Shown here one piece after another: positions 24,101 to 34,558 of a stretch of DNA of 64,000 bases. A program made the translations under genes and the position numbers. Within the stretch, counting starts at the first letter, position 1, and the number at the start of each line of letters is the position of its first letter. Below the pieces are notes generated by a model, which searched no databases, was not told where the DNA came from, and was given only the letters and a program-made list of their open reading frames with translations. Source of the stretch: Hordeum vulgare subsp. vulgare (lineage: Eukaryota; Streptophyta; Magnoliopsida; Poales; Poaceae); assembly GCF_904849725.1 (NCBI RefSeq), contig NC_058523.1:336267948-336331947 (forward strand), given 5' to 3'.

Positions 24101-25150
24101 CAGGTTTATGGAGAAGCCTGTTTGTACAAGAAAGTGAGTGGGAGCTCTGTAGCTTTCGTCATACTGTATGTGGATGACATATTATTGATGGGGAATAATA
24201 TAGAGATGTTGGAGAGCATAAAGGCCTATTTGAACAAGAGTTTTTCAATGAAGGACCTTGGAGAAGTTGCATACATATTAGGCATCAAGATCTATAGAGA
24301 TAGATCGAGACGTCTCATAGGTCTTTCACAAAGTACATACCTTGACAAGATATTGAAGAAGTTCAATATGGAAAACTCAAAGAAAGGGTTCTTGCCAGTT
24401 TTGCAAGGTATGAGATTGAGTAAGACTCAGTCGCCGACCACGGCAGCAGATAGAGAGAAGATGAGTTATGTCCCCTACGCTTCAGCCGTGGGCTCTCTAA
24501 TGTATGCCATGCTGTGTACCAGACCTGATATAAACCTTGCCATAAGTTTGGTAGGGAGGTACCAAAGTGATCCCGGTATGAAACACTGGATAGCGGTCAA
24601 GAATATCCTTAAGTACCTGAAAAGGACTAAGGAAATGTTTCTCGTTTATGGAGGTGACGAAGAACTCGTCGTAAAGGGTTACGTGGATGCTAGCTTCGAC
24701 ACAGATCCGGATGACTCTAAGTCACAGATCGGATACGTATATGTGTTGAATGGTGGGGCAGTGAGCTGGTGCAGCAGCAAGCAAGAAGTCGTGGCAGCAT
24801 CTACATGTGAAGTGGAGTACATAGCTGCTTCAGAAGCAGCTCATGATGGAATTTGGATGACGGAGCTCATCACCGACCTTGGAGTGGTTCCAAGCACGTC
24901 GGGTCCAATGACACTCTTCTGTGATAACACTGGGGTCATTGCCATAGCCAAGGAGCCCAGGTTTCACCGGAAGACGAAGCACATCAAACGCCGCTACAAC
25001 TCTATCCAGGACCATGTCCAGAGTGGAGTGATAGATATTTGTAAAGTACACACGGATCTGAATATTGCAGACCCGTTGACTAAACCTCTTCCACGAGCAA
25101 AACATGATCAACACCATAATGCTATGGGTGTTCGATACATCACAATGTAA
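21168..25150 (+). pseudogene. gag-pol: gag-pol of element C: Gag, protease, integrase, RT, RNase H; broken
   Basis: Starts at ATG 21168 (MANVNLNFNAFLEKNKLKDD). Gag (to about 22000) ends in a zinc knuckle, CFYCKG then GHWKRNC, with a TAG inside it at 21942. A first TAG lies at 21357. Protease follows with WVFDTGA near 22062. A frameshift near 22470-22490 separates protease from integrase. Integrase (about 22480-23400) shows WHCRLGH, DVCGP, SDRGGEY and GVSERPN, so HHCC and DDE residues are largely present. RT (about 23560-24450) has YVDD at 24167-24178; RNase H (about 24650-25060) has VDASFD and STCEVEY. The order integrase before RT defines Copia. The C-terminal 890 codons are open, unusually well kept against the damaged Gag. 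Confidence 0.92.
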
Positions 25151-25168
25151 CTAGATTATTGACTCTAG

Positions 25169-25182
25169 TGCAAGTGGGAGAC
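25169..25182 (+). promoter_or_regulatory. Polypurine tract of element C
   Basis: The purine stretch AAGTGGGAGA lies just before the 3' LTR. Confidence 0.7.
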
Positions 25183-26953
25183 TATTGGAAATATGCCCTA
25201 GAGGCAATAATAAAATGGTTATTATCATATTTCCTTGTTCATGATAATCGTCTATTGTTCATGCTATAATTGTATTAACAGGAAACAGTAATACATGTGT
25301 GAATAGATAGATCACAATGTGTCCCTAGCAAGCCTCTAGTTGGCTATCTCGTTAGTCAGTAGATGATCATGGTTTCTTGATCATGGGCATTAGATGTCAT
25401 TGATAACGGGATCACATCATTAGGAGAATGATGTGATGGACAAGACCCAATCCTAAGCATAGCACTAGATCGTATTGTTCGTATGCTAAAGCTTTTCTAA
25501 TATCTAGTATCTTTTCCTTCGACCGTGAGATTGTGCAACTCCCGGATACCGTAGGAGTGCTTTGGGTGTATCAAACGTCACAACGTAACTGGGTGACTAT
25601 AAAGGTGCACTACTGGTACCTCCGAAAGTGTCTGTTGGGTTGGTACGAATCGAGATCAGGATTTGTCACTCCGTGTGACGGAGAGGTATCTCTGGGCCCA
25701 CTCGGTAGAACATCATCATGAGCTCAATGTGACTAAGGAGTTAGTCACACGATGACGTGCTATGGAACGAGTAAAGAGACTTACCGGTAACGAGATTGAA
25801 CAAGGTATAGGTATACCGACGATCGAATCTCGGGCAAGTTCTATACCGACAGACAAAGGGAATCGTAGACGGGATTGATTGAATCCTTGACATCATGGTT
25901 CATCCGATGAGATCATCGTGGAGCAAGTGGGAGCCACCATGGGTATCCAGACCCCGCTGATGGTTATTGGCCGGAGAGGTGTCTCGGTCATGTCAGCCTG
26001 TCTCCCGAACCCGTAGGGTCTACACACTTAAGGTTCGATGATGCTAGGGTTATAGGGAATTGTTATACGAGGTTACCGAAAGATGTTAGGAGTCCCGGAT
26101 GAGATCCCGGACTTCACGAGGAGCTCCGGAATGGTCCGGAGGTAAAGATTTATATATAGGACGGATGGGTTCGTATACCGGAAGTGTTTCGGGCATCACC
26201 GGTAACGTACCAGGACCACCGGGACCACCGGAGGTGGCCCCGGGGGACCATCGAAGGGGGGCAACGACCCCGGGAGGTGAGGTGGGCCAAGTGGGGGTGG
26301 GAACCAGCCCCTAGGTGGGCTGGTGCGCCTCCCCAATCAGCCCAATGCGCAAGGGAGAGAAAAGGGGGGGGGGGCAAACCGTAAGCCAGGTGGGCCTAAG
26401 GCCCACCAGATGGTGCGCCACCCCCTCCTCCCCCCTCTGGCCGCCGCACCTCCCATCTGGGGGGGGGGGGCTGCCGCACCCCCTAGGGTGGGAACCCTAG
26501 GGGTGGCACCCTCTCTCCCCTCCCCCTATATATATCGGGCACTTTTGGCCATTGAGAGATAGAGTTTTCCCTCTCCCTCGGCGCAGCCCTGCTCTTCTTT
26601 CTCCTCCTCTCTGCCGGTGCTTGGCGAAGCCCTGCCGGGAGACCTCATCTCTCCATCGACACCACGCCGTCGTGCTGCTGGAGTTCTAGCCCAACCTCTC
26701 CCTCCTCCTTGCTGGATCAAGGTGCGGGAGACGTCACCGGGCTGCACGTGTGTTGAACGCGGAGGTGCCGTAGTTCGGCACTAGATCGGAATCGCTGCGA
26801 GTACGACTCCATCAACCGCGTTCTAGCAACGCTTCCGCTTAGCGATCTTCAAAGGTATGAAGATGCTCTTACCCCTCTCTCGTTGCTGGTCTCTCCATAG
26901 GAAGATCTGAATATGCGTAGGAAAATTTTGAATTTATGCTACGTTACCCAACA
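25183..26953 (+). repeat. 3' LTR of element C
   Basis: 1,771 bp. The first dinucleotide is TA, not TG. Compared with the 5' LTR it has longer G runs and an extra GACCACCGG unit near 26213-26232. TATA-like motif at 26527-26534. Confidence 0.93.
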
Positions 26954-26967
26954 TTTTTGAGGTAGCA

Positions 26968-28491
26968 ATGTCCCACAAGCGTATGGGATCGCAGCAGTTT
27001 TCGAGGGTAGAGTATTCAACCCAAATTTATTGATTCGCTCACAAGGGGAAGCTAAAGGATATTCTGAAGTATTAGCAGCTGAGTTGTCAATTCAACCACA
27101 CCTGAAAGATTAGTGTCTGCAAGCAAGGTATCAGTAGCAAGGTAGTATGATAGCAATGACACCAGAAAAAGCTTTGGCAATTCCCAGCAATGGCACCAGA
27201 AAAGGCACGTTGACGGGATGTTAGCGCCAACAAAGTCTTGTAACAAGTAACGGCGGAGTAGCATGGAATAGTAGCAGCAGCAGCAGCAAAGTAACAAGTA
27301 ACAGCAGTAGCGACAGTAGCAGCAAAGTAACAGCAGTAGTGACAGCAGCAAAGTGGCCCAATCCTAGGCAAAGTAACGTAGCGAGGACCAGTAGTAAAAG
27401 ACTCGTAGGCAGTGGATCGGTGATGGATGAGTGTGATGGATGTGATTCATCATGTAATAGCTGTAACACAGAGGGATATGTGGCTAGCTCCCGTTCGTCA
27501 ATCTAATGTAGGCATGTATTCCGTATGTAGTCATACATGCTTAGGAAAAAGAACTTGCATGACATCTATTGTCCATCCCTCCCGTGGCAGCGGGGTCCTA
27601 ATGGAAACTACGGGATATTAAGGTTCTCCTTTTAAAAAAGAACCAAACCAACGCATTAACACATGGTGAATACATGAGCTCCTCATACTATAGTCATCTC
27701 CGGGAGTGGTTCCGGCTATTGTCACTCCGGGGTTGCCGGGTCATAACACATAGTAGGTGACTACAACTTGCAAGATAGGATCTGAAACACACATATATTG
27801 GCAACAACATAATAGGTTCATATCTGAAATCATGGCACTCGGGCCCTAGTGATCAATCTAGAACATAGTGCATCCTAGGGATCAATCCCCGTCAAAAACT
27901 AACTCTATTACATGATAGATGTCATCCAACACATCACCGTCGAGCAAGCCTACGATGAGATTACTCACGAATGATGAAGAGCATCATGGAATTGTCGATG
28001 GAGAAAGGTTGATGATGACTATGGCGACGATTTCCCCTCTTCGGAGCCTGAAACGGATTCCAGATCTGCCCTCCAGATGAAGAACAGGATGTGGCGGCGC
28101 CTCCGTATCGCAAATGCGATGAAACCTTCTCTCTGATTTTTTTCCAGGCGAAATGGAAGATATAGGACTAAGATTGGGGGCGGTGGTGCCACGTCGGCCC
28201 CACAAGCCTACATGTCACGGCCTAGGGGGCTGGCCGCGCCGTGTGGGCTTGTGGCCCACTTTCACACCCCCTCACGTGGATCTTTGCGCATGTATTTTTC
28301 TTTTATTCCAGAAAAAATCTCCGTAAATTTTCAGGACGTTCCGAGAACTTTCATTTCTGCACAAAAACAACACCATGGCAATTCTGCCGAAAATAGCGTT
28401 AGTCTGGCTTAGTTCCATTCAAATCATGCAACTTAGAGTCCAAAACAAGGGCAAAAGAGTTCAGAAAAGTAGATACGACGGAGACGTATCA
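26968..28491 (-). mobile_element. Element D: Athila-type LTR, minus strand, cut by element A
   Basis: On the minus strand it begins TGATACGTCTCCGTCGTATC at 28491 and runs left to about 26968, where A was inserted near the D LTR end (CCACAAGCG retained). It holds two primer-site-like units (27197-27183 and 27164-27151) and a CAG/CAGCAAAGTAA-type low-complexity repeat at about 27262-27356. No internal region follows on the right, so this is a solo LTR or a truncated element whose remainder lies left of the window. No gene seen. Confidence 0.75.
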
Positions 28492-30731
28492 CACACCACC
28501 ACACACACACTTACATCAAGCACATCATATAATATCACCTACACATGCTAGTTAAAACACTCCACTAACTACACCCACATCATGCATCTCTACACCTACA
28601 CATATACTTGCACATGTGCTTATCAAGGCACAACATGTCTTGGGCATGTGTGTGACACACACACATGCACACCCAAACATCACTTGAGCCACTATCACAC
28701 ACACAAGGTATGTGGGGGGAAACCCACACACACACACATACACCACACTTGCACATCATAGTGCACAAGATCATCACTCATGAGGATAAGTAGCACACAC
28801 ACATGCATCTCTAGGCTAGTGCAAAACACACAAATATACATGATCTATCTCTCACAGACACTAGCACTCAAACCTACACATGCAAACTACCAAGCTAGCA
28901 AAAATACTAAAGACAACATGCTTCTTGTGAGGAGAAGTAAAATACCCCACATGGTGTAGAGCACACCACCACAACACAAATAACAAGAAAAAGAAACCAG
29001 CAAGGAAAAGAAAAATAAAATAGAAGGAATGGGGTGGGTTTCGAACCCTAGACCCCCTGTATCACAACACAGGAGCACCCACTCTGCTACTGCCATGCGC
29101 TTGACAGAATAGAGAGGTTTAACAGGTTAAGGTACTTCGTGTAGCTACTGTGCCAAATAAATCCACAAAACCAAAAGGGTGCACCGAGGGTATTTCAACC
29201 CACGACGTGCCACTGCACCAAAACGCCCCTACCACTCTGCTACTACTTCGGATCTTAACAAAGACGGGGAGTAATCTCTATTGAGCAACCCCCACATGTA
29301 TTTCCTCTGCCCGACGGTGGCCAGAACAGGGGAAGTACCTCGCCGGCATTACACGCTAAATTGGCCTACGACCCATCGATGGAAGGAAGTATAGACTCCC
29401 AGGGTTCCATTTCTACATCTAACTCCACTCGAGGATGCCTACAGCTACGGCTCCACGTTGCGCGACGACAGGGAAGGAACACGGCGAGGCTACGGGCTCC
29501 TAGGCGCAAGATCTAGCTACGGGGAAGGGAAAGAAGTTCGGGCTCACCCACTAGATGAGGTCGACGCGCCTGCCAGAGAGGAAGTAGAGGAAGAAGGGGA
29601 AGAAGCCGCGTCGGGGAAGAACATCGGGGAGGAAGCCGCCGTCGTTGATGAAGAGGAAGCAGGGACGATCCGCTCCTCCTAGTTGCGGGAACGAAATCCT
29701 TGAAGGCCCCGCGTGCTCGCCGAGGGGTCGGAGAGGACGCAGAGCCACGGCAGCGACAGCGGGGACCTTCTCAGGTCATGGCCATGGCGGAGAAGCTCTC
29801 CCTCTTACCTGATGCCATCGACAGAGAGGGAGGAAGAGATGGGAGAGAGGTGGCGGCACAAGGGGAGGAACCCTAGGCTTGCACGGACGCCAAGGGGGGT
29901 TATATGGAGGAGGAGGAGGCAAGGGACGCGCGCCTCGACGTCCGTAATGGCGTCAACTCGCTGTCCCTCTGTCTCTGACGAACAGACGGAGGAAGGAGAG
30001 AGGGCACGCCGTCTACAGGAGAAAGGAGGTGGGCTACCTGCGTGAGAGGAAGGAAGCTGGGCCAGCTTGTGGGAGGAAGCCTACTAGGTGGCGCCAGTTA
30101 TAAAGAAATAAAACCTGTGGGGTTTTCTAATTATAAAAATAAACAGAGAAAAGAAATAAGCAGAGGCAAATCTGTTGAGACTAAAAAATAAAACAAAAAT
30201 GCCCCTAGTCATAAGGAATTATGACCTATTTAAATAAAATTAAAAAAAATATTTGGGGCAAATAAATATTTACAAAACAGAATTTATTTGATCTGTTTTG
30301 TGATTATTTGCACCTTTAGAACATAGTTTCAAAACAGCAAATTCATAGCATCACAACCATCACAAATAATCCTAAAGCATGGGCATTTCTAAATAGGGAT
30401 GGGGCAAGTGAATCTTGAGCTTAAGATAAAAGAGAGGGGAGAAGTTTTTTTAAAACGTAGTTGAAATCCACATAGTGCTTCCTACTAACAAATACTCCAC
30501 TTCACATCACTTCCCATATGAACATCACACCATCACATGACACACCACAACATGGATCACAAGAACAACAAATACAAGAGGCATGGATGAATGGATGCAT
30601 GAATGCAAAGGGAGACATGGCAAGGTGACACACATGAAATAACACATGCATATAAGTCTCATGGCACTAACAAGATGGACCCACATATAGAAGGTTCCAA
30701 TAAAGGCAAGTTACACTCTTGGGGCATTACA
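28492..30731 (-). mobile_element. Element E: coding-poor LTR element, minus strand, 5' part
   Basis: On the minus strand it starts TGTAATGCCCCAAGAG at 30731. It aligns over its whole length, at perhaps 75-80% by eye, with J (57890 onward, solo LTR removed). Shared landmarks in order are: TATA-like motif (29907-29899 on minus), a CCTAGGGTTCC leader, a splice-donor-like AGGTAAG near 29808, two tRNA-like modules (29242 and 29089), and a GT-rich tract ending at 28492. Element D cuts it at 28491. No Gag or Pol motif is visible, which suggests a large retrotransposon derivative or simply a very long LTR. The family is not recognised. Confidence 0.6.
29037..29242 (-). ncRNA. Tandem pair of tRNA-like modules in element E
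   Basis: Reading leftward, the first module has a Pol III A box TAGCAGAGTGG (29242-29232) and a weak B box GGTTGAAATAC starting at 29200. The second has A box TAGCAGAGTGG (29089-29079) and a full B box GGTTCGAAACC (29047-29037). A to B spacing is 42 bases in both, as in intronless tRNA genes. T runs follow within 40 bases. Acceptor-stem pairing is not convincing, so these are tRNA-like, not tRNA genes. Confidence 0.55.
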
Positions 30732-30732
30732 A

Positions 30733-33296
30733 AAGGGTACTATTACTGTTGTTCCTAATGATAAGAATGAACTTATACCTAAGAGGATAGTAACTAGTTA
30801 TAGGATGGTGATAGATTTAATAAAGTTGAATAAAGCTACTAGGAAAGATCACTACCCTTTAGCTTTTATTGATCAAATGTTAGAAATGTTATCTAAGCAC
30901 ACACACTTTTGTTTCTTGGATGGTTATTCTATTTTTTCTCAAATACCTATTGCACAATCTGATCAAGAGAAACCCCCTTTACCAGCCCTTTTGGAACTTT
31001 TGTTTATAGACGTATGCATTTTGGTTTATGCAATGCACCTGGTACTTTTCAAAGATGTATGACTGCTATCTTCTCAAATTTTTGTGCACTGATTGTTGAG
31101 GTTTTCATGGATGATTTCTCCGTATACGGAACTTCTTTTGATGATTTCTTAAGCATCCTTGATCGAGTTTTGTAGATATGTGAACAAACAAATCTTGCCT
31201 TGAATTGCGAGAAGTGCCACTATATGGTTAATGAAGGTATTGTCTTAGGCCATAAAATTTCTGAAAGAGTTATAGTGGCCGATAAAGCAAAAGTGGATGT
31301 TATTGAGAAGATGCCATGCCCGAAGGATACTAAAGGTATAAGAGGTTTCCTTGGTCATGGTGGTTTCTATAGGAGATTTATTAAAAACTTCTCTACAATT
31401 TCTAGGCCTCTTACCACTCTTTTGCAAAAATATGTTCCTTTTGTTTTTGATGATGATTGTGTAGAAGCCTTTGAAACTCTTATGTCAACTTCAATTTTTG
31501 CACCTATTGTTCAGCCACCTGATTGAGGTTTACCTTTTTAAATTATGTGTGAAGCAAGTGATTATGGTGTTGGGGCTGTTCTAGGACACGGAGTTTATAA
31601 GAAGCTGAATGCTACTCATTATGCTAGTAAGACTTTGGACACTGCCCATAGAAATTATGCTACCACTCAAAAAGGGTTTCTAGCAGTTGTGTTTGCTTGT
31701 GATAAGTTTAGATCTTATATTGTTGATTCCAAAGTTACTATTCAGAATAATCATGTTGCTATTAAGTATCTTATGGAAAAGAAAGATGCTAAGCCTAGGC
31801 TTATTAGGTGGGTTCTTTTGCTGCAAGAGTTTGATCTTCATATTGTTGATAGGAAAGGGGCTGAGAATCCCGTGGCTGATAACTTGTCTAGATTGGAAAA
31901 TGTGCTTGATGACCCACAACCTATTAATGATAGTTTTTTCTATGAGAAATTAGCTGCTATTAATGTTTCCCATAATACTCCTTGGTATGCAGACTATGGT
32001 AACTATATTGTTGCTAAGTTTATACCTCCTAGTTGTACTTACCAGCTAAAAAAGTTCTTTTATGATTTGAGACACTATTTCTCGGATGACCCACATCTTT
32101 ATAAAGAAGGCTTGGATGGTATTTTTAGACATTGTGTACGTGAGAATGAACATGGACAAATTCTTCGGAAGTGTCACTCCGAAGCTTATGGAGGACACCA
32201 TGCAGGAGATAGAACCGCACATAAGGTATTGCAATCCATTTTTTATTGGCGTACTCTGTTCAAGGACGCTCGTAATTTTGTCTTATCTTTTGATGAGTGT
32301 CAAAGGATTGGTAATATCAGTATACGCCAGGAAATGCCTATGAATTATTCTCTTGTTATTGTACCACTTGATGTTTGGGGTTTTGATTATATGGGACCTT
32401 TTCCTAAGTCCGATGGGTATACTCATATTCTTCTTGTTGTTTATTATGTCACTAAGTGGGGTGAGGCTATCCACAGTAGCAGTGCTGATCACAACACTTC
32501 TATTAAAATGCTTAAGGAAGTGATCTTTCCAAGGTTTGGAGTCCCAAGATATACTATGACTGATGGTGGTTCACATTTTATTCATGGTGCTTTCGATAAG
32601 ATGCTTCCTAAATATGATGTTAATCATAGAATTGTGTATCCCTATCATCCTCAATCTAGTGGTCAAGTTGAATTGAGAAATAGGGAGATAAAGTTGATTT
32701 TGCAAAAGACTATCAATAGATCTACAAAGAATTGGTCTGAGAAATTAGATGATGCTTTGTGGGCTTATAGAATCGCTCATAAGAAACCTATGGGTATGTC
32801 TCCTTATAAAATGGTTTATGGAAAAGCATGTCATTTACCTCTTGAATTGGAACATAAAGCTTTTTGGGCAGTTAAAGAACTTAACTATGACTTCAAGCTT
32901 GCAGGTGAAAAGAGGTTATTTGACATTAGCTCACTTAACGAGGCTTATGATAATGCCAAGTTGTTTAAAGAGAAAGTCAAACGATGGCATGACAAGAGGA
33001 TCCAAAAGAGAGAATTCAAAGTGGGTGAATATGTTTTATTATATAATTCTCGTCTTAGGTTCTTTGCAGGTAAACTTCTCCCCAAATGGGAAGGACCATA
33101 TATTATCGAAGAATTTTATTATTTCCGAGCCATAAAGATCAATAATGCCGCGGGTACTAACCCGAAGGTGGTAAATGGACAAAGGATCAAGGACTGCATT
33201 TTAGGTACACCCATTAATGTTGAAACTAATATTATTGAGACTATTACATTGGAGGAACATATCAAGGACACCTCCCGGAGCACTCTAGAATACTGA
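30733..33296 (+). pseudogene. pol: Athila-type pol fragment of element F: RT (partial), RNase H, integrase
   Basis: Begins KGTITVVPNDKNE, so the RT N-terminus and everything before are missing. RT continues through LDGYSIFSQI; a frame change near 30970-31020 leads to FGLCNAPGTFQ and FMDD (31104-31115). Stops lie near 31173, 31524 and 31541. RNase H starts [13 protein letters not shown], but the usual TEKE is TQKG and the later Asp-His is Asn-His, so two catalytic acids look lost. Integrase (about 32080-33296) has FDEC where the zinc finger should have Cys-Asp-Glu-Cys, then GFDYMGP, TDGG and GQVELRNRE, so the DDE triad is present. The last 583 codons are open. Product: reverse transcription and integration, almost certainly inactive here. 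Confidence 0.88.
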
Positions 33297-33630
33297 ACAA
33301 GGAATTGGTACGTTATATGGTAAGTAAACGGACTCCAAAAATTCCGCAAAAATATATTCTGTTAGTTTTGGAATATTTAGAGAATATAAAAATAAAAGGA
33401 AGCCGAGAGGTTCCACGACGCGCCCACACATCACCTGGGTTCGCCCCGCCTAGGGCGTGCCCTGATGCTGTGTGGGGCCCTGGTGCACCTTCCCGACTCT
33501 GTTTTCCTCTCGGTTTACTTATTATGTAAGAGAAAAAAAATCTATATATACTCTCCGGATTGATTTGACTACCACACCGCGAGATATCTTCTGTTCTTGT
33601 TTCTTGTTGTTTTCTGGCAGATCCAAAAAC

Positions 33631-33831
33631 ATGTCGTCCCAGGAATCTGTCGTGGAGAACCATGTTCCCCAAGCTTACAAAGAAACGGATGCTCATCTGA
33701 ATAGTGTGGATATTACCGAGGTCCAGGAAGAGTTACTCAAGAAAGCAAAGGGCAAGATGGAAGCGAAGAATCAAGACCCAGAAGGAGGACAATTTCCTTT
33801 GAAGGAGAAGGATGTAGAGGATATCCTTTAG
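33631..33831 (+). CDS. Post-pol reading frame of element F
   Basis: 67 codons from ATG 33631 (MSSQESVVENHVPQAYKE...), acidic and lysine-rich. After a stop at 33829 the same register continues with LLEEHIIDLRSVN before TGA near 34040. Sequences like this follow pol in Triticeae Athila elements; I know of no function. There is no signal peptide or membrane segment, so envelope-like identity is not supported. Confidence 0.4.
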   Translation: MSSQESVVENHVPQAYKETDAHLNSVDITEVQEELLKKAKGKMEAKNQDPEGGQFPLKEKDVEDIL

Positions 33832-34558
33832 CCTTACTATCACCTTCTACCCCCATATATTATTAAGGCCTTGAGATTATGTGAAATAACTCGTGTTCGT
33901 AACACTTATCTCACCCGTGAAGTTATTTTATTGGAGGAACACATCATAGACCTTAGAAGTGTGAACCACAAATTGATTGCTCTAATGGAGCTAAAGGACA
34001 CGATTTCTTCATCACCACCATCACCTAAGGAGGAAGCTTGATCATATGGGTAAGGTCACTCCCCTTGGCTTGTGCCAAGCTTGGGGGAGGTGCCCCGATA
34101 TCGTATCACCATCACTCTTATTATCTTTACCTATTTTCAATTCAACCCTTGGTTATTTCGTGATCTAGTAGAATCAAAGTTCAGTATGATCTATCTTTGC
34201 GTGCTAGTTTCTTTCCATCTATCCATGTAATCGTGTGTGAGTTATATAATAAAGAGTAGTTTGAGTTTTGCTTCTTTACACTTGTGTTCTAATTAAAAGC
34301 AATGAAATAATGAAAAGAAAAAGATCATATGCTAATCTTATCGTGAGTAATGACATCACATAAGGAAGAGTATAAGTGGTAAAATTTATTGTAGGTTGAC
34401 CAACACAGCATTGGTCAATGATGCAATCCATGAAAAAGTTAATATGGAAGAGAATATTCACATGCAAATATACTATCTAGGACATTTTTTATGATTGGGA
34501 GTGCCCATTAAATATTATATGCCAAACGGTTGATATTGGACAAGGAAGACAACGTAAT

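Larger units (their letters stand above)
18145..26953 (+). mobile_element. Element C: Ty1/Copia retrotransposon, Angela/WIS/BARE type
   Basis: An 8,809-bp element with LTRs of about 1.75 kb, an initiator-tRNA-Met-type primer site, a leader, one gag-pol and a polypurine tract. The LTR start (TGTTG.AAATATGCCCTAG) and the CCAACA end are those of the abundant Triticeae Angela/WIS/BARE group. Flanks are TTTTC (18140-18144) and TTTTT (26954-26958), a one-mismatch duplication; the pre-insertion site is visible uninterrupted at 191-211. I count about 42 LTR substitutions (roughly 2.4%), so it is the youngest datable insertion here, under a million years at 1.3e-8 per site per year. Confidence 0.95.
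1..26967 (+). mobile_element. Element A: Athila-group LTR retrotransposon, apparently non-autonomous
   Basis: The window opens inside the 5' LTR. The element runs through a leader with tRNA-Asp-type primer-binding sites, one short reading frame, a long non-coding 3' half, a polypurine tract and a 3' LTR. The parts are 1-2653, 15214-18144 and 26959-26967; elements B and C fill the gaps. No gag, protease, reverse transcriptase or integrase is visible in any of these parts. The leader and 3' half match element H closely, so A and H are relatives. The 211 bp of 5' LTR differ from the matching 3' LTR bases at about 10 positions. The left end lies outside the window, so the target-site duplication (candidate ATGTC at 26968-26972) cannot be confirmed. 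The Triticeae families Sabrina, WHAM and Fatima are candidates; I did not settle which. Confidence 0.85.
16489..26967 (+). repeat. 3' LTR of element A, split by element C
   Basis: Starts TGATACGTCTCAAAC at 16489, runs to 18144, and resumes after the Copia element to end GAGGTAGCA at 26967. Without the insertion it is about 1,665 bp. A TATA-like TATATA at 16849-16854 is the likely core promoter. Short reading frames in it are not supported as genes. Confidence 0.85.
30732..34558 (+). mobile_element. Element F: Athila-group element, right part with pol
   Basis: The visible part starts inside RT, where E was inserted, and runs through integrase and a post-pol reading frame into a 3' tail, where CACTA element G interrupts it. 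No LTR of F is visible. Bases 33297-33630 and 33833-34558 hold no convincing gene; a purine-rich motif CCAAGCTTGGGGGAGG at 34075-34090 resembles the polypurine motif of A and H. Confidence 0.8.

Noticed and set aside
28492..28800. CA/GT-rich tract as an independent microsatellite locus
   Set aside because: The same GT-rich tract is present in J at 62330-62460, so it is part of the element family.
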